NCBI GenBank assembly: GCA_037952775.1
Contig: JBANAY010000003.1
Span: 16,306,001 to 16,370,000 of the forward strand
Length of the DNA: 64,000 nucleotides
Direction of reading: 5' to 3'
Source of the DNA: Clonostachys chloroleuca
Lineage: Eukaryota > Ascomycota > Sordariomycetes > Hypocreales > Bionectriaceae
Shown here in pieces: positions 1 through 11,684 of this stretch. Position 1 is the first letter of the stretch. Each line of letters opens with the position of its first letter. The notes under the pieces are model-generated. The model searched no databases, was not told the origin of the DNA, and was given only the letters and a program-made list of their open reading frames with translations. A program made the translations under genes and the position numbers.

Positions 1-254
1 CCCTCAGCAACGGCGTTGATATCTCCGTGGATGGTGCTGCAAGGCTTTCGGCCGGGAGATTATCACGATTGTAAATGTTAAATATATGGAATATTATAAA
101 GTTGGAAATTTCCATCGAGTCTTTCTCATTTATAGGGCGAAGCATTCATGAATTGGTTTCTTTTTTCTTTTCTCTCATTTACCTATGTTCATTCATACCA
201 GCTCGAGATGGATATTAAATCAAATGGTATTCAATTTACGCTATCGCTTCATTC

Positions 255-1845
255 TTATAATTTGGCCATATTGACAAATACCGTCTTTTTGTCCGTGAAC
301 ATGCGCAGCGCGTCAATGGCATTCTCTCTACCAAGACCAGACGTCTTGGTGCCGCCAAATGGAGCATTCAAGAAGCAGATACTGATGGCATTGATGCCAA
401 CCATCCCAGCATCAAAGTCTGATGCCAAGCGAAGAGCGCGATTGATATCCTGGGTGAAGACACCGGCCATAAGACCATATTCTGTATCGTTGGCCTTCTC
501 GATAATCTCCTCCTCAGTCTTGAACTTGTTCAGGATTGAAACGGGGCCGAAGATCTCTTGCTTGCAAACTTCTGAATCCTCAGCCACGTTCTCAAATATG
601 GTCGGTTGGACAAAGTAGCCCTGGAGAACCACTGTTAGCAATTGCAATGAAATCGAGTGAGTTGTCACCTACTTCGGATCCAATTCGACCACCCCCGACA
701 AGGACATTTCCTTGCGTCTTTCCGCGTTCAAGGAAGCCCATAACCCGATCAAACTGGGACTTGTCTACAAGAGGTCCCATGATCGTGCCCTTGGCATCTG
801 GATCACCGGCTGTTTGCGCCCTTCGGCCCATCTCTGCCTTGTAAGCGGCTACGAACTTATCGTAGATGCCCTCCTGGACATACACACGGCTCGCGGCGAA
901 GCACACCTGGCCAGTGTTGGCCGTGATCGCGTTCGCGCACCACTGGACCGCATTATCCAAGTCGGCATCGTCGAACACGACAGCCGGGCTCTTGCCTCCC
1001 AGCTCCAGGGTCACGCGCTTGAGGTTGGACTTGGCAGCCATCTCCTGGATGCGCCGCCCCGTCGCCGTCGAGCCCGTGAAGCTGACCTTGCGGACCTTCA
1101 TGTGGCTGGCGAACAGGGCTCCCGTGCTGCCGTCACCGGAGACAATCTGGAACACCCCGGGAGGGAAGCCAGCCTCCTTGATGAGAGCTCCCACGGCCAG
1201 GGCGGCGAACGGGGTCTTCTCCGAAGGCTTGAGGATGAAGACATTCCCCGTTGCCAGCGCCGGCCCAGCCTTCATGCCTACATTGCCCATGGGCCCGTTC
1301 CAGGGGATGATGCCGGCACAGACCCCGAGCGGCTCGTTCCTCACAATCTTGAGGAAACCGTCCTCCTGCGGATACGTCTCCCCGGAAAACTTATCCGTCC
1401 AGCCGGCGAAGTACCGAAAGCTCTCGGCGGCGAGCCCCAGCTCGAAGACACCGAACGACTCCCAGGGCGCACCGAGCGTCAGGCGGGTCAGGGCAGACAG
1501 CGTCTCGGCATTCTCGTCGATGAGGTCGGCCAGCTTGTTGAGGCAGTCGCGGCGCTGTCTGGCGGTGGACTTGCGCCACGTCTTGAAGGCCTCAGCGCCG
1601 GCGGCGACGGCGGCATCGACGTCCTGCTCGCCGGCCAGGCTGACGTCGTTGGCGACGAGCTTGCCGTTTTTGGGATTGAAGACCTCGATTTTCTTGGGGT
1701 TGGTCGAGTCGACGTACTGGATAGTCGCTGGTCAACATCGAACAGGCTTGCAAGGCTTCCTCTCATTCGCATTCTTGCTTACCTCGTTGTTGATAAATAG
1801 TTGTTTTGGCAGATTTTCTGCGCTGAAGGGGAGTTTGAAGGTCAT
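255..1845 (-). CDS. NAD(P)-dependent aldehyde dehydrogenase (3 exons)
   Basis: Exons, 5' to 3' on the minus strand, are 1845-1783, 1716-673 and 620-255, giving 490 aa, the usual ALDH length. Introns (66 and 52 nt) have GTAAGC and GTAGGT donors and CAG acceptors, and the phase closes. The first exon encodes MTFKLPFSAENLPKQLF. Visible ALDH signatures are the GIIPWNGP segment with the oxyanion-hole Asn near 161, the NAD-binding LKPSEKTP near 183, FTGSTATG near 234, general-base Glu in VTLELGGK near 259 and nucleophile Cys in NTGQVCFAAS near 293. The family oxidises aldehydes to carboxylic acids in the cytosol; the substrate cannot be read. It lies beside an acyl-CoA dehydrogenase, a PRISE reductase and a flavin monooxygenase, so a catabolic role downstream of ketone or lactone cleavage is an inference. 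Confidence 0.93.
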
Positions 1846-2990
1846 GGTGATGGAATTTGCCTAGTGAAGCTGAATCTATCTTCCGGATGTCATAGGTCCG
1901 ATGGGGAGCAAGCTTCTTGATTTATCCAAGACTACACGAGCGAGTGGAATATCTCAAGACACGACTCATGCAGAATGAGGTTAAATCTATATGAATTAAG
2001 ATACATAGACTTGCCCACTTTACACTCGCGCCCCTGAGCTTCAGCTCTCTGGCCGCGGGAACGAGGCGGAGGCCGAGCCCGAACATGTGCCATCTTCACT
2101 CCATCGGCTACGCTGGTGCATGGAGGAGCACAGCCGGGAGGGGAATTGATTTCCTCATCTTGGCCAGAGTAAAGCAGCTGAATTAGCTCGTATTCATGTG
2201 TTGGCAGGTTGAGTCAGTGATGCTGATCAGTCTCCCCAAGCATGACTCAAACTTGGTCCCGGAAGCCAACTCCCGGGAGGATGAAGAGAGCGGAAGACGA
2301 CAACGAGACTTGCCACACACCCTTACGCGAACTATTGGCAGGAGCTGCCACACCTTTTGGAAATAGAGCTAGCATGGATCCGCCAAGATGCGGGGAAATG
2401 GAGGCACCCTTATGATATGTCATGGAGGGGGAACTGATGCTAGGTTGTGTGTCTGGGGTCATTCAGATGGGAACTTGCTGGTGTCTGATGACTCTGTCCA
2501 GGTAGACATGGCCATAAATGTTAGTGAATACACGCCTTCTAGGAAATTTAGGCCTATCGTAGTCGAATGAAGGCTTTGACAACACGATGATTGAACTTGT
2601 TCTGTCATGTCCGCATGACGGTTGCAGTTGCAACGCCAAGATTGCTACTCAATAATGGTAATCTAAAGTCGGTGTTAACATAAGGCCGGGCCGTGATGTG
2701 GTAACATGGATGTCCGTAGATTTACAGATTTGATTCCCGACATATGCAGTATGCAGCCTTGATGAATCATGGTCAATGTGACGACACTGCATCCTAAGAC
2801 CTGATCTGCTCCTCGGTTTGTAATCTGGTTGTAATGGCATACGCATGGATGAAACTCTAGCATTCGGCTACTGGGGAATTGAAGCATAATTCTTGGCCTG
2901 TACGGAATCTTACATGCAGTGACGAAGTTACTCTCCTCGAAATATGATACGCGCGTTTACATGAGCTAGATGCGATGATACCAACATAGT
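1846..2990. other. Intergenic, promoter side of ALDH
   Basis: About 1.1 kb between the ALDH start and the 3' end of the acyl-CoA dehydrogenase gene. I see only short unsupported reading frames and no recognisable domain, tRNA or repeat. The ALDH promoter should lie in its left part. Confidence 0.6.
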
Positions 2991-4508
2991 TTACAATGAG
3001 TCCTCCGGCATTGTGATGATCTTCTCCCCGTACTGCTCGGCAAACGACGCAGCCAGAGCGTTGTACTTCTTGTGCCTCTCAGTAATCTCCCCTGCCTTCT
3101 TCATCTCGTCCCGGCCGACCTGATGCCGATGAGCCGCGTCGGGCCCGTCGGCGAGACGCACGAATCGTGCGTACGCCCAGAGCTTGGGCATCGGGGAGTG
3201 CTCGTTGGTCACGCCCTGGCCACCCCACAGCTGCATGCACTCGTTGATGATCTTCTCGACCGTCGCCGGGACGAGGATCTTGGCCTGCGCGATGCTCTTC
3301 TTGCCGGCGGACTTTAGCATCTTGTCGTCGTGGGCGTAGAAGTCCAGTGTCTCCGTTGCGTTGTAGGTGATTTGTCTCATGGCGTCGAGCTCGAGCCGCA
3401 TTTGGGCGACTCGCTCGATGTTTGAGTCGAACTCGCCGATCAGCTTGCCTCTCGGCTTGAATCGTGCATCGTTGCAACGCATGATGGCCAGCTCAATGGC
3501 TCGCTCACACTGTCCTAGAAGACTTCATGCGACCCTGTCAGCAACAGTGTTGAGTTCTGGTATCAGATGCACTTACCGCAGACAGTGGTGGATTCTACCG
3601 GGGCCAAGCCGGCCTTGGGCAATGGCAAACCCTTTACCGGGGCCAAGAATGACATTTTCTGCCGGGATTCGGACGTTTTCCAGAGTGTATTCTCCATGCC
3701 CCTCTGGTGCCCATGAGTAGCCTAGTAGTAGAGCTTGTTAGTCGCGGGCCAATTACTGGGAGACGATGAATACAAAGACCACCGGCAAAGTGAGGGTCTT
3801 ACCCAAGACGTTGAGATTCCTGACTTGCGTGAAGCCGGGCGTATCAGCAGGTACAATGACTGTACTGTGCCGCTCCCAAGGATTTGGGTTCTCCGGATCA
3901 GAACACCCCATCATGATGTAAAACGCAAGGCCCTTGTTCCACATGCAGTTGCCGTATATCTTGCGGCCATTGATGACATACTCGTCACCGTCCTTGGTGA
4001 TGCGAATGCCAACATTCGTAGCATCGGACGCCGCAACATCCGGTTCCGTCATGCTGTAGGCGGAAGACGCGGTGCCCTCCATCAGCGGCCTCAGCCACTT
4101 CTCCTTCTGCTTGTCGTTGCAGAACTTGGCCAGGAGCTCGATGTTGCCGCTCTCCGGCGCGTGGCTGTTGACCGTCTCGGAGGCCCAGTAGCAGCGGCCC
4201 AGGATCTCCGCGCAGCAGGCATACTCGAGGTGCGTGAGCCCGGGGCTCTCCTTGAAGTGGTGGGGGAGAAAGAGGTTGAAGAGGCCCTTCTCCTTGGCCT
4301 TGGCTCTCAGCTCGAGCATCACGGGCGGCCTGGCCCATTTGTTGCCCTCTAGCTGGGCCTCCATGATGTGCTCGCGGGGGATGCATTCGTTTTCTACCCA
4401 GTCAAACACGGCCTGGATCTTCTCAATGGCCATGGGCCGTAGCTTTGGGAGGACCCATGGTGGGATGTGGGCGAATGCAGGGCCCGACAGATGGGCGTTG
4501 GCGGACAT
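2991..4508 (-). CDS. Acyl-CoA dehydrogenase, ACAD10/11-like (3 exons)
   Basis: Exons are 4508-3803, 3721-3577 and 3522-2991, giving 460 aa. Intron 1 (81 nt) is GTAAG...CTAG. Intron 2 (54 nt) is GTAAGT...AAG, an acceptor needed to keep RIHHCLR joined to [12 protein letters not shown]. Family signatures are the FAD-contact [15 protein letters not shown], the mid-domain [18 protein letters not shown] and the C-terminal [13 protein letters not shown]...[10 protein letters not shown]. The position that carries the catalytic Glu in medium-chain enzymes appears to be Asp in ADGPD, as in ACAD10/11 and bacterial FadE-type members (from memory). The enzyme would desaturate an acyl-CoA at alpha-beta using FAD. 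No clear mitochondrial presequence or PTS1 is seen (C-terminus PEDSL). The neighbours support beta-oxidation-like breakdown of an unusual acyl chain. Confidence 0.92.
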
Positions 4509-4642
4509 GATTGATAGGGGATTGATCTATTAGGTGTTTATTTTGGATAGTTTCTAACTTTCAAACGTACCATTATAGACCATATCGATGAAACCAGCAT
4601 TTTGGGGACTTGTTGGTGGTTATGGTTCAAGGATATCTACAG

Positions 4643-4648
4643 CCGAGG
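4643..4648. promoter_or_regulatory. Candidate FarA/CTF1-type core CCTCGG (inverted)
   Basis: CCGAGG lies 135 bp upstream of the acyl-CoA dehydrogenase ATG. FarA/FarB (cutinase factor 1) regulators of fatty-acid breakdown bind CCTCGG cores in Aspergillus and Fusarium. A second core sits at 4807. Short motifs occur by chance, so this is only suggestive. Confidence 0.3.
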
Positions 4649-4806
4649 TCGTTCTCTGCCGTGGTCCGGCTTCAATGTGTGGGGTAGTGAATCATTGCAA
4701 TCGCCTGGGGATGGGAGATGGACAGCCGTATGAAGCCCTCTGATTCCTTGCCTCGTAATTAAATTGACCGGTTATCCCAAGGTTGATAAATCATACGATA
4801 ATTGAT

Positions 4807-4812
4807 CCTCGG
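4807..4812. promoter_or_regulatory. Candidate FarA/CTF1-type core CCTCGG
   Basis: CCTCGG in the same 430-bp promoter interval, opposite in orientation to the core at 4643. Two cores in one short promoter are more suggestive than one. Confidence 0.3.
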
Positions 4813-4939
4813 GTTTTGGACTCTTCCCTAATCATGTCTCCATGCTTGCGGAAGGTAATTGAAATGAACAGCATCCCTAGCACTGGCCATATTGGAGGCA
4901 GAGATTCAAGCAGACATGATCAATTGAGTACACTTATAT

Positions 4940-6228
4940 CTAAGGAATAATCTTAGCTTTGCGGTAGCGATCAAATGCAGTGTACCATGCCGTCTTGGTA
5001 TCGATTTCCTCCTTGGCATCTCCCATCAGATCATGAACCAGCGTCATATCTAGATGCCTGTCAAAATCAAACATCCGCATGATAAAAATAGGGAAACCTG
5101 CGTAGCTGCGGTCATTCCCAACCCGCCCAGTGGCAAGACCATACTTCTGCTCAACCTTTTTCCACTCGTCAATATGGTTTGCAAGGAACTCGGCAGGATC
5201 AGGCCCATGGCCGCCGGCAGGGGGCCCAACACCCTTGAGGCCAAAGTAGTCGCAGATGATGGGCCACTTCCTCTCCCAAGTGGAAGGCTGAGAGTTATCG
5301 GCGGCATTGAAACGCTTGCCTCCGGACTTTTCCGGATGCAGAGACGCATAAATGGCCGTCTTGGCGACGATGTCCTGAGAGCTGTCGTTGCATCGGATCT
5401 TGTACGACTTTTCCGTCCCGGGAAACTGAACCTCGCTCCCCTTACCATGAATCTCCGCATGAAGAGAGAGATAGAGACCCAGCCACTGCGCGAGTGAGTA
5501 GATGTTTGAGTTAGGAACAAAGCCGACGATCATATCCGGGATCACGTCACACCAGGACCAGGCTTTACCCTTTGATAGTTCTGCGAGCTCGTCGCATTGC
5601 CCGTAGTAGAACATTTGAGAAGCGTAAGGCTCTGGGATACGAGGGAGCGATTCTGCGAGGGGAAGCTTGTCGCTGAATGGGAATTTGTCCAACAGGTGCA
5701 CCCCATATGCCTTTGTGCCGGTGGGAAGAACGACAAACTTGAGAGAGGGGGACAGTTTCTCAACAGCCTTGACAGCCCGTGAAAGAAGCTCTCTATTGAT
5801 GGACACTTCCTTCTGAGGGTCGGCATCCATGATGTAAGCTTGTATAGATCAGCAAGCTGCCTCTAGATATCACTCCCATTGCTATCAACTTACCGAAGAA
5901 ATATACATGAGTTACTTTGGATACATTCTTGATCTTGGACTGGAGCTCCTCCTCCAAGCCGCTCTGTCCCTTTGGGGTCAAGATGTCAATGCCGCTGACG
6001 ACATCTAGTTTGCTGGATTGTGGCCATTGTGCGGTCTCGGCACTCAGAGGTCGATTGGTGAGGGCTGTGATGGATTGGAACGTCTCTGGTGTCGGGTAAC
6101 CCTGAATGAGGAGGTTGGTGATTGCCCAACCGGTGATGCCACTCGCACCTAGTGTGGTTTAGTTTACATACGTGATGGACAGGACGGGGTTCTGTATTAC
6201 CAAAGATTAAAGCGTGATTTGCAGCCAT
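4940..6228 (-). CDS. PRISE-family short-chain reductase (3 exons)
   Basis: Exons are 6228-6201 (28 nt), 6148-5894 and 5838-4940, giving 393 aa, the normal length for progesterone 5-beta-reductase/iridoid synthase-like (PRISE) proteins. Start MAANHALIFGASGITGWAI contains the NAD(P)-binding GASGITG, reconstituted only by splicing the tiny first exon. Intron 1 (52 nt) ends CTAG; intron 2 (55 nt) ends CAAG, giving HVYFF-AYIMDADP. Other family marks are VVLPTGTKAYGVH (Lys near the active site), a FYY motif within QMFYYGQCDEL and WSWCDVIPDMIVGF. The extended SDR family reduces activated C=C bonds of enones. An ATG is used at 6228; no upstream in-frame ATG is needed. It lies head-to-head with the flavin monooxygenase, so a shared bidirectional promoter is likely. 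Confidence 0.9.
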
Positions 6229-7220
6229 AGTCAAAATTGATCTCTAACAAGTTTAATCTTCTAGAAAGGTTCGACCGGGGGCCAAGTTTTACCAAGAAAA
6301 ATCATTCACGTAAACTATAGACTTTACTTGTGCTCCAGCAGGCATCGTCGCCTCTATATTGGGGGGCGGGGAGCTCATCCCCATGGCCCCAACCCACATC
6401 AAGAAGCACATCTAGCAACGGATATACACAAGCTTGTCACAGAATAAGAAGGATCCATCTGAAACCTCCACGTCCCCAAGGGCGTGTGATGAATCATGGG
6501 CGAGCATCGTTGAGTCAGGAAGGCTGCTTGGCTAAGTCGTTTGGTTGGTCGCCTGAGTCTTGCAACGACTCCTGAACCCCTCGCTTAAACCAAAAATACA
6601 ACTTATTAGCTTAATACTGAAGCTAAGGCCCATCTGTCTGAGCTTTCGGTAATTGTTTGGTTCGTCTTGGTCGTGTGAAGTTACCCCGAATTACACCTCC
6701 GCATCTGGGACTGGAGGCGCTCCACATCGGCGCAGGAAAAGCTTACCCAGGCAGATCAACCACTCAACAACATCATTCTTTTTCCTAAGTAGAATTTCTG
6801 AAAGAAGCGCCTGGAGCTAGGGGATTGTTTTAGGTGTGGCTGGATCGCTATGTTCCAAGCAATTCAACCCACGGCGCGCGTTCTAGAGCGTGGAAATATG
6901 TATCCCCAAACTGAAGCCGCCATCTAGGTAGTATACGCATAGGGAGATTTGCCATGTCCCCTCTTAGCTCGCTCGGAAATCAACATGCTCTTCCCATCCT
7001 TGAACGTACGATAATTGGTCTTTCCTTCTGACTGCCATGGTGAAGATCGCGTGATTCGCGGGCAAGTAGACAAGCCAATCTCCAGGGAGGTTTGGAGTAT
7101 ATCTACTTAGTTTCCAAGTCAGGCTCTGGTTGTCATCTTCCCCAACCTCAAGAACCCTTTGTACCTTTCAACCCCTCTCCTCCCTCCTGTTGACTATCCT
7201 CATCACTTCCTGTCTACAGG
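6229..7220. promoter_or_regulatory. Divergent intergenic region, reductase/monooxygenase
   Basis: About 1 kb separating two divergent starts. No supported gene. The last 70 bp before 7221 is a pyrimidine-rich tract (cccctctcctccctcctg), common just upstream of fungal start codons. I found no convincing TATA box or repeated operator by eye. Confidence 0.5.
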
Positions 7221-9491
7221 ATGGCGCCTCACGTTGAAGAAGAGTTCATCACGGCGAGCGTGACGAGCGCTGCCAAGAAAGAGAAGATCCCAGAGACAAA
7301 CGAGTTCCTCAGCAATGGCACCAACGGACACAAGGCAGAGGAGTTCTGGTACCCTCCTTACGTGCCAAAAGATGCCGCTTACCGCGTTCTTCCCCAATAT
7401 CACTCCAAGCCTACCAAGATCCGTACCATCTGCATTGGTGCTGGCGCCACTGGAATTGCCCTGGCATATAAGATGGAGCGGATGCTTGAAGAAGGCTCCT
7501 GGGAACTGACTCTCTACGACAAGAACCCTCACTTTGGCGGTACATGGTATGAGAATACCTACCCCGGAGTAGCATGTGATGCAAGTTATCCCAAACACCG
7601 TGTAAGAAGGTTCATCTACTGACATTTTCAAGATCCCATCTCACCTCTACAACTACTCATGGGACCCCAAACCAGACTGGTCGCGATACTACGCCCCCGG
7701 CGACGAGATCCAGAAGTACTTTGAGAACTTTGTCGAGAAACATGGCACGAAGAAATACATGAAGCTCAACACCAAGGTGATTGAGGCCAAGTGGGAGGAG
7801 GACAAGGGCATGTGGAACGTCACCCTCGAGGACCAAGCCTCCAAGGGCACATGGCAGGACTGGTGCCACGTCCTGATCAACGGCACCGGCATCCTCAATA
7901 GCTGGAAGTGGCCGGACATCTCCGGCCTCGACGACTTCGAGGGCCCCAAGATGCACTCTGCCGCCTGGGACCACTCGGTCGACTTCAAGGGCAAGACTGT
8001 GGGCGTCATCGGCACGGGTAGCACGAGCGTGCAGATTGTGCCGTCCCTGCAGCCAATCGCCAAGGATCTCAAGGTCTTCATGCGGTCCAGCACCTGGATC
8101 AGCCCGCCATTGTGAGTATTTTCAATGCGTACCTCCTCCCCCAGCAGAATTAGAAACAGGACAGGGTGGCGCTAACAATCTGGCAGTGGAGGGGGCGTCC
8201 TCGAGAAGGAGCTGAGGAAGGGCGAAGGTGGCGATCAGCCGGGAAATCGCCAGTACTTCTTCACGGAGGAGGACAAGCAGAAGTTCCGGGACGATCCAGC
8301 CTACCACCTGGAGTTCCGCAAGCGCATCGAGGCAGAGATCAACTCTCTCTTCGGCATGTACCAGCAGAACTCGGAGATGAACAATGCATTCCGGCAGGTA
8401 ATCACCGACGAGATGAATCGACGCATGGGGCCCGGGCACGACAAGCTCAAGGAGTTCATCATCCCCAAGTGGTCGCCCGGGTGCCGAAGAATCTCTCCCG
8501 GGGATGGGTACCTGGAGGCCCTGGTCCAGCCCAACGTCGAGCCCGTGTACGGCGGCATTGAGAAGATTGTGAAGGAGGGTGTGGTTGGAGAGGACGGGAC
8601 GCTGCACAAGATTGACATCTTGGTATGCGCGACGGGCTTCAACGTCGCTTTCAGACCCCGGTTCAGACTTATCAATGGCGCGGGAAAGACGCTGGATCAG
8701 GATTGGGATGCACTTTCGACTGGTGGTGTGAATCTCTACCTGGGAACCAGCGCGCCCAGGTTCCCTAACTACCACGTTATAGTTGTAAGTGCGACTCTGG
8801 AGGGGCAATGGTGTCTTTTCTTGTTTTACTGACGGATACTACAGGGTCCGGGGGCGACATGGAGCTCTGGGACATTGCTGCCCTCGATTGAGACGACTAT
8901 CGAGTACGCGGTCAAGATGATGAGGAAGATCCAGCAGGAGAACATCCGCTCCATCAGCGTCAAGCAGGAGGCACTCGATGACATCTACGCCCACTTCGAC
9001 GAGTTCCACAAGACGACCGTCTTCCAGGAGGAGTGCCGAAGTTGGTTCAAGGACGGCAAGATGAAGCAGAGGATTTACTTGTGGCCAGGATCCGTAAGTG
9101 CACGCCCCCTCTCATAGTGCTCGTTGCATCGCCACTACTATTTTGACACTTTCCCCTCTTTCGGCTTCACCTGCTACCCTCCACGCTGCGTCAGTGACAA
9201 AACACGGCTGCTGTGTGGGTTGCAGTGACCTTCTAGACCAATACCACTCCGATATGCATTACTACGCACTTCCCATTTGACCGAAGGCTGACATCCCACT
9301 GCCGTTTATAGACCATCCACTTCCTCAAGTCAATCAAGGAACCGCGATATGAAGATTACGACATCAAGTATCGGTTCGGCAACCGGTTCGCCTTCCTTGG
9401 CAATGGAGAGGTCAAGGCTAATCTGACCAACGACTGGGAGGGGCTGAGCACGTACGTGAGGGAGAACGACAATGACTGGAACGTGGACTGA
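7221..9491 (+). CDS. Baeyer-Villiger-type flavin monooxygenase (5 exons)
   Basis: Exons are 7221-7580, 7633-8111, 8187-8784, 8845-9093 and 9312-9491, giving 621 aa with the frame closing at every junction. The first Rossmann motif GAGATG is at residues 73-78 (FAD) and the second, GTGSTS, at 247-252 (NADPH). Between them FEGPKMHSAAWD (222-233) matches the type I Baeyer-Villiger monooxygenase fingerprint FxGxxxHxxxWD/P. GGTWYENTYPGVACD and CATGFNVAF are also typical. The enzyme would insert oxygen next to a ketone to give an ester or lactone. An N-terminal extension of about 65 residues precedes the FAD fold. Intron 1 uses a GC donor (GCAAGT...CAAG). It is the only plus-strand member of the ALDH/ACAD/PRISE group and may supply the ester or acid intermediates the others process (inference). 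Confidence 0.93.
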
Positions 9492-11684
9492 AGGGCGAGC
9501 TACGCACTGTACCATATTACGAGGGAAGCATGACCAGGAAAGACTTTTTGTCGATGGGATTGGGGGAAGTGAATGGGAGGGTGAGACTAGAATACATATG
9601 CAAGCACGCATGAATGAGGGGAGCCTTGCCTGAAGTTTTATTTAGTCAATTGATGCGGTCCAAAGCTGACGCCGTGAGCGAATTCCAACTGTGCGAGCGA
9701 ATTGAGTCGAGAATGGAGAAAATTCTACAACGATCTGTGTGACTTCATCATGTCGGCATCTTGTCACAATGATGGAACATTCGCATCAGGCGGGAGACAG
9801 GGGCCAAAGCATGGAAAGCATCAATCTCACAAGCAAGCGAATGGCTAAAGCAATGACCGGGGAAACTGCGTGAATGGATGGGGGAACGAATGCAGATGAC
9901 ATGGACCAGGTTTGAGCGAGCATCGGCGACCCTCCAATGAAGCACCGCGTGCATGTCATGTTGCCTTGCAGATCGGGCAGCAAACGAGAGCGAGCGAGCG
10001 GAGGGAGGGCAGATTGATTATGTGTTTATCACTCATCACACGGCGAGTCAAGCTCTGCAACCCTTTGGCCAACCACCCGCGGGGGAATAGGCAGGGGATA
10101 AGCATGCAGGCAGCTTTGGTTCTGGTGCTGTTCATGCGTCCCTCCTCCCAGAGAGCGGCATCCCTCCGGTCAGACTAAACCCTTTAGCCCAGGGCCGAGT
10201 TTAACCCCCTCACTGCAACGTGCGTGCGGTATGCCGCATACGCTCAGCTCACGCCTAGGGCGCTCGATCCAGACTAGATCGAGCGGAGGGTAGATACAAC
10301 ACGAGTCAGAAGCTGTGGGGGTCTTGATCCAGGGCTATTCATGGAGTCAGCCCTCCATGACGCCGGGAGGGATAGTAGAATGCGGGGTTTGGGATGGGTG
10401 AGAGAGGGTGGAAGGCCTGGGCGAGGGGACCAGAGACTCCAGAGGAGTCACATCCCCCTTCTCCTGACCCTGGTGAAAGCAACAGTCTGCACAAGTAGGA
10501 GATTCTGATTGGGGAAAGTGATAGTGCGGGTGGCCAATGCACTCGAGAACGAATTACGTCGTGCCCCCTTACTCCCAACCGGCTCAGCGAGGTGGTGTCT
10601 TGCTGTAGTCCATCGTCGCCAAGTCGCCTCTAACCCAAGAGAATTTACACTCTGGCCCATCCACGACCCTAATGCTTGACAAGGCCGCTAGCAGCAGCAA
10701 TTATTTGTCTCACACCCTGTCCTAATCCAACAGTTGCTCCACCTCCATCCCACCACCCTTTTTGAAGAGCACCCAAGTGCTACTACCCCAGCTTCTCCCC
10801 CACCCGGAATTCCTATTTCCACAGAGAAATAGCCGGGGCAATTTCCGGCAAATCGGTTTTTCGTCGTTGAGCATGCCCGTGCTACCAACACGTCCCCTCT
10901 GACTGGCCCGCGGCTTCACACTTGTGCTCTGGCAACCCCTGGCCAGAACCCACCCGGCCTCGCCTCTTTGATAAACCAGCACAATAGCAAAACCTGTGAT
11001 ATTGCTGGCGGACGCGTCGGCACAACCCAACACAATCTGGGGCCCCGGGTCTTGGCGCGCCTCAGGGTGATTTGGCTGTGGAGAATCCCCCGGAGATACT
11101 TGGGTCACACCTCGATCTTCTGGCCAGTCCACAGGCTACGGCCCATGGATTGGGAATGGGGCCTCCTCCTCTGCTGCCTCCACCGGCCTCACGAGCTTGT
11201 CCCACTGGGTCTCGGTGGGCTGAAAGAGCCCGCCCCCGGACGCCAGTGGATTGGAACCCCATGACTTTGATTAGCTGGAATTGATCCGCTGTCGGACGTA
11301 GCGCCTTGCTTGCCTGCCTGACCGTGTCAATGGGTTCTCGTTACTGATCGTAGCGGGTTGCCCGGGGTTAATTGGAGCGAAAGTCAGTCTGTGGGGGAGA
11401 GAGAAAGCCATCCATGCCCCCAACTCCGCAGTCCACGCCTGTGACAACTTCAGCTCCCTCGCCCAGGAGGACAAGACCCTTTTCCCCATTTTCATCATCT
11501 CCCATACGTGTGTGTGCTCCAATTACTGCGCAGTCTCTGCTGTCTAAATCTCTTAATCTACATTACCAACTGGCGCTCTTCTTGCTTAACCTCCCAGACT
11601 AGAGTGACGCTTTCTCATTTATCCTATTCACGGGGCGATCCCTGACACACTCGCTCGGTGTATCCTTATTAAAACCCCATAATC
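9492..11684. other. Long intergenic region / regulator leader
   Basis: About 2.2 kb without a supported gene. The right half is pyrimidine-rich and probably holds a long promoter and 5' leader for the Zn2Cys6 regulator at 11685, with several short upstream reading frames. A perfect 9-bp hairpin lies at 10261-10285. Confidence 0.6.
10261..10285. repeat. Perfect inverted repeat, 9-bp stem, 7-nt loop
   Basis: CGCTCGATC at 10261-10269 and its exact reverse complement GATCGAGCG at 10277-10285, separated by cagacta. It lies about 1.4 kb upstream of the regulator start. It could be a protein-binding palindrome or a hairpin; nothing else indicates function. Confidence 0.6.

Noticed and set aside
3..74. 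Possible C-terminal end of a plus-strand gene (LSNGVDISVDGAARLSAGRL, then stop)
   Set aside because: Too short at the window edge to support; could be chance.
712..1800. 362-codon plus-strand open frame and overlapping 332-codon frame
   Set aside because: Antisense shadows of the GC-rich ALDH exon; no domain, and the minus strand carries all ALDH motifs.
8122..8808. 228-codon minus-strand frame
   Set aside because: Antisense to monooxygenase exon 3; no recognisable features.
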